A stretch of 64,000 nt of DNA from Eutreptiella sp. 'Long Island Sound 2002' (taxonomy: Eukaryota; Euglenozoa; Euglenophyceae; Eutreptiales; Eutreptiaceae), in assembly GCA_964036045.1 (NCBI GenBank), contig OZ038402.1, positions 9,254,971 through 9,318,970 on the forward strand, given 5' to 3'. Positions within the stretch are counted from its first letter, which is position 1. Each line of letters opens with the position of its first letter. Below, one piece after another: positions 57,864-64,000 of this stretch. The notes beneath the pieces are model-generated. The model saw only the letters and a list, made by a program, of their open reading frames with translations. It was not told the origin of the DNA and ran no database searches. A program made the position numbers and the translations under genes.

Positions 57864-59109
57864 CGTCCCGGGGGATTGGGCTTGGCGCAGCGGTTTGTAC
57901 GCGCGCGCGTCCCGCGGGATCGGGCTTGGCGCAGCGGTTTGTACGCGCGCGCGTCCCGGGGGATGGGGCTTGGCGCAACGGTTTGTACGCGCGCGCGTCC
58001 CGGGGGATCGGGCTTGGCGCAGCGGTTTGTACGCGCCCGCGTCCCGGGGGATTGGGCTTGGCGCAGCGGTTTGTACGCGCGCGCGTCCCGGGGGATTGGG
58101 CTTGGCACAGCCGTTTGTACGCGCGCACGTCCGGGGGGATGGGGCTTGGCGCAGCGGTTTGTACGCGCGCGCGTCCCGGGGGATTGGGCTTGGCGCAGCG
58201 GCTTGTACGCGCGCGCGTCCCGGGGGATTGGGCTTGGCGCAGTGGTTTCTACGCGCGCGCGTCCCGGGGGATCGGGCTTGGCGCAGCGGTTGGTACGCGC
58301 GCGCGTCCCGGGGGATTGGGCTTGGCGCAGCGGTTTGTACGCGCGCGCGTCCCGGGGGATCGGGCTTGGCGCAGCGGTTTGTACGCGCGCGTGTCCCGGG
58401 GGATTGGGCTTGGCGCAGCGCTTTGTACGCGCGCGCGTCCCGGGGGATTGGGCTTGGCGCAGCGGTTTGTACGCGCGCGCGTCCCGGGGGATCGGGCTTG
58501 GCGCAGCGGTTTGTACGCGCGCGCGTCCCGGGGGATTGGGCTTGGCGCAGCGGTTTGTACGCGCGCACATCCAGGGGGATTGGGCTTGGCGCAGCGTTTT
58601 GTACGCGCGCGCGTCCCGGGGGATTGGGCTTGGCGCAGCGGTTTGTACGCGCGCGCACCCCGGGGGATTGGGCTTGGCGCAGCGGTTTGTACGCGCGCGC
58701 GTCCCGGTGGATGGGGCTTGGCGCAGCGGTTTGTACGCGCGCGCGTCCCGCGGGATCGGGCTTGGCGCAGCGGTTTGTACGCGCGCGCGTCCGGGGGATT
58801 GGGCTTGGCGCAACGGTTTGTACGCGCGCGCGTCCCGGGGGATCGGGCTTGGCGCAGCGGTTGGTACGCGCGCGCGTCCCGGGGGATTGGGCTTGGCGCA
58901 GCGGTTTGTACGCGCGCGCGTCCCGGGGGATTGGGCTTGGTGCAGCGGTTTGTACGCGCGCGCGTCCCGGGGGATGGGGCTTGGCGCAGCGGTTTGTACG
59001 CGCGCGCATCCCGGGGGATTGGGCTTGGCGCAGCGGTTTGTACGCGCGCGCGTCCCGGGGGATGGGGCTTGGCGCAGCGGTTTGTACGCGCGCGCGTCCC
59101 GGGGGATCG
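57864..59109 (+). repeat. Diverging array after the last 1.66-kb block
   Basis: Follows the 54.06-54.6 kb order in part (GGCACAGCCG near 58108, GGTTTCTACGCG near 58247, GCAGCGCTTTG near 58418, CACATCCAGGGGG near 58566, GCAGCGTTTTG near 58597). It then gives way to consensus-like monomers with GATGGGGC and GATCGGGC alleles. A 1-bp-short GTCCGGGGGATTGGGC monomer lies near 58791. No unique sequence. Confidence 0.75.
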
Positions 59110-59858
59110 GGCTTGGCGCAGCGGTTTGTACGCGCGCGCGTCCCAGGGGATTGGGCTTGGCGCAGCGGTTTGTACGCGCGCGCGTCCCGGGGGATTGGGC
59201 TTCGCGCAGCGGTTTGTACGCGCGCGCATCCCGGGGGATTGGGCTTGGCGCAGCGGTTTCTACGCGCGCGCGTCCCGGGGGATTGGGCTTGGCGCAGCGG
59301 TTTGTACGCGCGCGCACTCCGGGGGATTGGGCTTGGCGCAGCTGTTTGTGCGCGCGCGCGTCCCGAAGGATTGGGCTTGGTGTAGCAGTTTGTACGCGCG
59401 CGCGTCCCGGGGGGACTGGGCTTGGCGCAACGGTTGGTACGCGCGCGCGTCCCGGGGGATCGGGCTTGGCGCAGCGGTTGGTACGCGCGCGCGTCCCGGG
59501 GGATCGGGCTTGGCGCAGCGGTTTGTACGCGCACGCGTCACGGGGGATTGGGCTTGGCGCAGCGCTTTGTACGCGCGCGCGTCCCGGGGGATTGGGCTTG
59601 GCGCAGCGGTTTGTACGCGCGCGCGTCCCGGGTGATCGGGCTTGGCGCAGCGGTTTGTACGCGCGCGCGTCCCGGGGGATTGGGCTTGGCGCAGCGGTTT
59701 GTACGCGCGCACATCCAGGGGGATTGGGCTTGGCGCAGCGGTTTGTACGCGCGCGCGTCCCGGGGGATTGGGCTTGGCGCAGCGGTTTGTAAGCGCGCGC
59801 ATCCCGGGGGATTGGGCTTGGCGCAGCGGTTTGTACGCGCGCGCGTCCCGGGGGATGG
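59110..59858 (+). repeat. 749/793-bp tandem duplication, copy 1
   Basis: Marked by CCCAGGGGATTGGG (59142), GGGCTTCGCGCAG (about 59200), CACTCCGGGGG (59315), CCCGAAGGATTGGGC (59363), GGTGTAGCAG (59378) and a +1 bp CCCGGGGGGACTGGGC monomer (about 59406). The same order follows at +749 bp, widening to +793 bp after one monomer is inserted. Confidence 0.82.
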
Positions 59859-60686
59859 GGCTTGGCGCAGCGGTTTGTACGCGCGCGCGTCCCAGGGGAT
59901 TGGGCTTGGCGCAGCGGTTTGTACGCGCGCGCGTCCCGGGGGATTGGGCTTCGCGCAGCGGTTTGTACGCGCGCGCATCCCGGGGGATTGGGCTTGGCGC
60001 AGCGGTTTCTACGCGCGCGCGTCCCGGGGGATTGGGCTTGGCGCAGCGGTTTGTACGCGCGCGCACTCCGGGGGATTGGGCTTGGCGCAGCTGTTTGTAC
60101 GCGTGCGCGTCCCGGGGGATGGGGCTTGGCGCAGCGGTTTGTACGCGCGCGCGTCCCGAAGGATTGGGCTTGGTGTAGCAGTTTGTACGCGCGCGCGTCC
60201 CGGGGGGACTGGGCTTGGCGCAACGGTTGGTACGCGCGCGCGTCCCGGGGGATCGGGCTTGGCGCAGCGGTTGGTACGCGCGCGCGTCCCGGGGGATCGG
60301 GCTTGGCGCAGCGGTTTGTACGCGCACGCGTCACGGGGGATTGAGCTTGGCGCAGCGCTTTGTACGCGCGCGCGTCCCGGGGGATTGGGCTTGGCGCAGC
60401 GGTTTGTACGCGCGCGCGTCCCGGGTGATCGGGCTTGGCGCAGCGGTTTGTACGCGCGCGCGTCCCGGGGGATTGGGCTTGGCGCAGCGGTTTGTACGCG
60501 CGCACATCCAGGGGGATTGGGCTTGGCGCAGCGGTTTGTACGCGCGCGCGTCCCGGGGGATTGGGCTTGGCGCAGCGGTTTGTAAGCGCGCGCATCCCGG
60601 GGGATTGGGCTTGGCGCAGCGGTTTGTACGCGCGCGCGTCCCGGGGGATGGGGCTTGGCGCAGCGGTTTGTACGCGCGCGCGTCCC
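59859..60686 (+). repeat. 749/793-bp tandem duplication, copy 2
   Basis: Landmarks CCCAGGGG (59891), CACTCCGGGGG (60064), CCCGAAGG (60156) and CCCGGGGGGACTGGGC (about 60199). Between the second and third, a CGTGCGCGTCCC monomer followed by GGGGATGGGG is present that copy 1 lacks; this is the inserted monomer. Confidence 0.82.
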
Positions 60687-61560
60687 GCGGGATCGGGCTT
60701 GGCGCAGCGGTTTGTACGCGCGCGCGTTCCGGGGGATTGGGCTTGGCGCAACGGTTTGTACGCGCGCGCGTCCCGGGGGATCGGGCTTGGCGCAGCGGTT
60801 GGTACGCGCGCGCGTCCCGGGGGATTGGGCTTGGCGCAGCGGTTTGTACGCGCGCGCGTCCCGGGGGATTGGGCTTGGCGCAGCGGTTTGTACGCGCGCG
60901 CGTCCCGGGGGATGGGGCTTGGCGCAGCGGTTTGTACGCGCGCGCATCCCGGGGGATTGGGCTTGGCGCAGCGGTTTGTACGCGCGCGCGCCCGGGAAAT
61001 TGCGCTTGGCGCAGCGGTTTTTACAGGCGCGCGTCCCGGGGGATGGGGCTTGGCGCAGCGGTTTGTACGCCCGCGCGTCCCGGGGGATCGGGCTTGGCGC
61101 GGCGGTTGGTACGCGCGCGCGTCCCGGGGGATTGGGCTTGGCGCAGCGGTTTGTACGCGCGCGCGTCCCGGGGGATTGGGCTTGGCGCAGCGGTTTGTAC
61201 GCGCGCGCGTCCCGGGGGATTGGGCTTGGCGCAACGGTTTGTACGCGCGCGCGTCCCGGGGGATTGGGCTTGGCGCAGCGGTTTGTACGCGCGCGCGTCC
61301 CGGGGGATTGGGCTTGGCGCAGCGGTTTGTACGCGCGCGCGTCCCGGGGGATTGGGCTTGGCGCAGCGGTTTGTACGCGCGCGCGTCCTGGGGGATCGGG
61401 CTTGGCGCAGCGGTTTGTACGCGCGCGCGTCCCGGGGGATTGGGCTTGGCGCAGCGGTTTGTACGCGCGCGCGTCCCGGGGGATTGGGCTTGGCGCAGCG
61501 GTTTGTACGCGCGCGCGTCCCGGGGGATGGGGCTTGGCGCAGCGGTTTGTACGCGCGCGC
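60687..61560 (+). repeat. Consensus-rich array segment
   Basis: Mostly near-consensus monomers, with the short CCCGGGAAATTGCGC monomer (AAAT at 60997) followed by TTTTTACAGGCG. About 61.3-61.56 kb resembles 62.75-63.01 kb at +1,450 bp with a few substitutions (for example GTCCTGGGG near 61386 versus GTCCCGGGG). It therefore forms the left margin of the next duplication. Confidence 0.75.
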
Positions 61561-63010
61561 ATCCTGGGGGATTGGGCTTGGCGCAGCGGTTTGTACGCGC
61601 GCGTCCCGGGAAATTGCGCTTGGCGCAGCGGTTTTTACGGGCGCGCGTCCCGGGGGATGGGGCTTGGCGCAGCGGTTTGTACGCGCGCGCGTCCCGGGGA
61701 TCGGGCTTGGCGCGGCGGTTGGTACGCGCGCGCGTCCCGGGGGATTGGGCTTGGCGCAGCGGTTTGTACGCGCGCGCGTCCCGGGGGGTTGGGCTTGGCG
61801 CAGCGGTTTGTACGCGCGTGCGTCCCGGGGGATCGGGCTTGGCGCAGCGGTTTGTACGCGCGCGCGTCCCGCGGGATTGGGCTTGGCGCAGCGGTTTGTA
61901 CGCGCGCGCGTCCCGGGGGATCGGGCTTGGCGCAGCGGTTTGTACGCGCGCGCGTCCCGGGGGATCGGGCTTGGCGCAGCGGTTTGTACGCTCGCGCGTC
62001 CCGCGGGACTGGGCTTGGCACAGCGGTTTGTCCGCGCGCGCGTCCCGGGAGATTAGGCTTGGCGCAGTGGTTTGTACGCGCGCGCGTCCCGGGAGATTAG
62101 GCTTGGCGCAGTGGTTTGTACGCGCGCGCGTCCCGGGGGATTGGGCTTGGCGCAGCGGTTTGTACGCGCGCGCACTCCGGGGGATTGGGCTTGGCGCAGC
62201 TGTTTGTACGCGTGCGCGTCCCGGGGGATGGGGCTTGGCGCAGCGGTTTGTACGCGCGCGCGTCCCGAAGGATTGGGCTTGGCGTAGCGGTTTGTACGCG
62301 CGCGCGTCCCGGGGGGACTGGGCTTGGCGCAGCGGTTGGTACGCGCGCGCACTCCGGGGGATTGGGCTTGGCGCAGCTGTTTGTACGCGTGCGCGTCCCG
62401 GGGGATGGGGCTTGGCGCAGCGGTTTGTACGCGCGCGCGTCCCGAAGGATTGGGCTTGGCGTAGCGGTTTGTACGCGCGCGCGTCCCGGGGGATCGGGCT
62501 TGGCGCAACGGTTGGTACGCGCGCGCGTCCCGGGGGATCGGGCTTGGCGCAGCGGTTGGTACGCGCGCGCGTCCCGGGGGATCGGGCTTGGCGCAGCGGT
62601 TTGTACGCGCACGCGTCACGGGGGATTGGGCTTGGCGAAGCGCTTTGTACGCGCGCGCGTCCCGGGGGATTGGGCTTGGCGCAGCGGTTTGTACGCGCGC
62701 GCGTCCCGGGTGATCGGGCTTGGCGCAGCGGTTTGTACGCGCGCGCGTCCCGGGGGATTGGGCTTGGCGCAGCGGTTTGTACGCGCGCGCGTCCCGGGGG
62801 ATTGGGCTTGGCGCAGCGGTTTGTACGCGCGCGCGTCCCGGGGGATCGGGCTTGGCGCAGCGGTTTGTACGCGCGCGCGTCCCGGGGGATTGGGCTTGGC
62901 GCAGCGGTTTGTACGCGCGCGCGTCCCGGGGGATTGGGCTTGGCGCAGCGGTTGGTACGCGCGCGCGTCCCGGGGGATGGGGCTTGGCGCAGCGGTTTGT
63001 ACGCGCGCGC
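61561..63010 (+). repeat. 1,450-bp tandem duplication, copy 1
   Basis: Thirty-three monomers minus 2 bp. Contains the short GTCCCGGGAAATTGCGC monomer (AAATT at 61611), CCCGGGGATCGGGC near 61694, GGACTGGGCTTGGCACAG near 62007, two GGGAGATTAGGC monomers (62047 and 62091), and an internal repeat of CACTCCGGGGG / GCGTGCGCGTCCC / CCCGAAGG (62172 and 62350, 178 bp apart). Confidence 0.88.
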
Positions 63011-64000
63011 ATCCTGGGGGATTGGGCTTGGCGCAGCGGTTTGTACGCGCGCGTCCCGGGAAATTGCGCTTGGCGCAGCGGTTTTTACGGGCGCGCGTCC
63101 CGGGGGATGGGGCTTGGCGCAGCGGTTTGTACGCGCGCGCGTCCCGGGGATCGGGCTTGGCGCGGCGGTTGGTACGCGCGCGCGTCCCGGGGGATTGGGC
63201 TTGGCGCAGCGGTTTGTACGCGCGCGCGTCCCGGGGGGTTGGGCTTGGCGCAGCGGTTTGTACGCGCGTGCGTCCCGGGGGATCGGGCTTGGCGCAGCGG
63301 TTTGTACGCGCGCGCGTCCCGCGGGATTGGGCTTGGCGCAGCGGTTTGTACGCGCGCGCGTCCCGGGGGATCGGGCTTGGCGCAGCGGTTTGTACGCGCG
63401 CGCGTCCCGGGGGATCGGGCTTGGCGCAGCGGTTTGTACGCTCGCGCGTCCCGCGGGACTGGGCTTGGCACAGCGGTTTGTCCGCGCGCGCGTCCCGGGA
63501 GATTAGGCTTGGCGCAGTGGTTTGTACGCGCGCGCGTCCCGGGAGATTAGGCTTGGCGCAGTGGTTTGTACGCGCGCGCGTCCCGGGGGATTGGGCTTGG
63601 CGCAGCGGTTTGTACGCGCGCGCACTCCGGGGGATTGGGCTTGGCGCAGCTGTTTGTACGCGTGCGCGTCCCGGGGGATGGGGCTTGGCGCAGCGGTTTG
63701 TACGCGCGCGCGTCCCGAAGGATTGGGCTTGGCGTAGCGGTTTGTACGCGCGCGCGTCCCGGGGGGACTGGGCTTGGCGCAGCGGTTGGTACGCGCGCGC
63801 ACTCCGGGGGATTGGGCTTGGCGCAGCTGTTTGTACGCGTGCGCGTCCCGGGGGATGGGGCTTGGCGCAGCGGTTTGTACGCGCGCGCGTCCCGAAGGAT
63901 TGGGCTTGGCGTAGCGGTTTGTACGCGCGCGCGTCCCGGGGGATCGGGCTTGGCGCAACGGTTGGTACGCGCGCGCGTCCCGGGGGATCGGGCTTGGCGC
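63011..64000 (+). repeat. 1,450-bp tandem duplication, copy 2, cut by the window end
   Basis: Matches 61561-62550 at +1,450 bp with no difference noticed, including both GGGAGATTAGGC monomers and the internal CACTCCGGGGG pair (63622 and 63800). The match is still running at the last base, so the full copy extends beyond the window. Confidence 0.88.

Larger units (their letters stand above)
1..64000 (+). repeat. 44-bp GC-rich satellite array filling the window
   Basis: Every part of the window reads as head-to-tail copies of one 44-bp monomer in one orientation. Phase tracking from the first to the last monomer gives about 1,455 copies and a net loss of about 32 bp from small indels. Both ends lie inside the array, so its true size is unknown and at least 64 kb. 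Variant monomers differ from the consensus mostly by one to three substitutions. There is no unique spacer, flank, mobile element or gene. Monomer length is in the minisatellite range and array length in the satellite range. This is seen directly. A eukaryotic heterochromatic or subtelomeric setting is inference from size and homogeneity. Uniform long ORFs on both strands are a by-product of a stop-free monomer. Confidence 0.98.

Noticed and set aside
1-64000. CRISPR array
   Set aside because: Monomers are directly contiguous, with no unique spacers between repeats and no cas genes.
1-64000. Ribosomal DNA spacer repeats
   Set aside because: Intergenic spacers can hold GC-rich short repeats, but there is no rRNA gene or spacer promoter in 64 kb, far more than a typical spacer. 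It cannot be fully excluded without the flanks.
1-64000. Telomeric repeat array
   Set aside because: No TTAGGG, TTTAGGG, TTAGG or similar short repeat occurs in tandem; a subtelomeric location remains possible but unsupported.
1-64000. Bacterial operon, promoter or replication-origin features
   Set aside because: No ribosome-binding site, -10/-35 pair or non-repeat sequence is present anywhere; a 64-kb homogeneous tandem array is not expected in a bacterial genome.

Overview
The whole 64 kb window is one uninterrupted tandem array of a GC-rich 44-bp monomer. Roughly 1,455 monomers run head to tail in a single orientation from the first base to the last. I see no unique sequence, no flank, and no gene, RNA gene, transposon or CRISPR array. 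An exact consensus monomer lies at 487-530. It is about 73% GC with 20 G to 12 C on the + strand. It carries eight CpGs, a 12-bp palindrome of alternating CG, one RsaI, one SmaI/XmaI and several BssHII/HhaI sites, and a TGGCGCAGCGG element that fits the Pol III/tRNA A box. A homogeneous array of this length points to a eukaryotic satellite or expanded minisatellite, of the kind found in heterochromatic, subtelomeric, pericentromeric, micro- or B-chromosome DNA. The lineage cannot be read from this sequence, and I do not recognise the monomer.

The consensus monomer has no stop codon in any of the six frames. Because 44 is not a multiple of 3, a reading frame cycles through all three phases every 132 bp. 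Every frame on both strands is therefore open for kilobases; one minus-strand frame runs 5,281 codons (37750-53595). These are arithmetic by-products of the repeat, so no CDS is annotated.

The real information is the order of variant monomers, which shows higher-order structure and recent duplications. Layout: (A) 1-9.4 kb, a 42-monomer (1,847-bp) higher-order repeat in five units plus a partial sixth, with whole-monomer deletions and one insertion. (B) 9.4-13.2 kb, irregular, rich in a three-monomer cassette. (C) 13.19-16.45 kb, an apparently perfect 1,628-bp (37-monomer) tandem duplication, followed by related irregular repeats to 18.8 kb. (D) 18.8-27.8 kb, units marked by a CGCGAGTCCCGGGTAATCAG variant, with 1,495-bp-spaced copies, an 836-bp tandem duplication and a 968-bp-spaced pair. 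(E) 27.8-30.6 kb, mixed. (F) 30.6-36.3 kb, a 1,978-bp (45-monomer) unit. (G) 36.3-41.4 kb, a 1,496-bp (34-monomer) unit. (H) 41.4-49.7 kb, mosaic with copies at offsets of 2,900, 1,408 and 1,276 bp. (I) 49.7-58.7 kb, units anchored by a +1/-2-bp monomer pair, including a 1,187-bp tandem duplication. (J) 58.7-64 kb, 749/793-bp and 1,450-bp tandem duplications, the last cut by the window end.

Unit lengths are whole multiples of 44 bp, apart from 1-3 bp owed to a few indel monomers. That is the pattern expected from in-register unequal exchange or replication slippage. Comparisons were made by eye from variant positions. Duplication edges are good to about one monomer, and no percent identities were computed.
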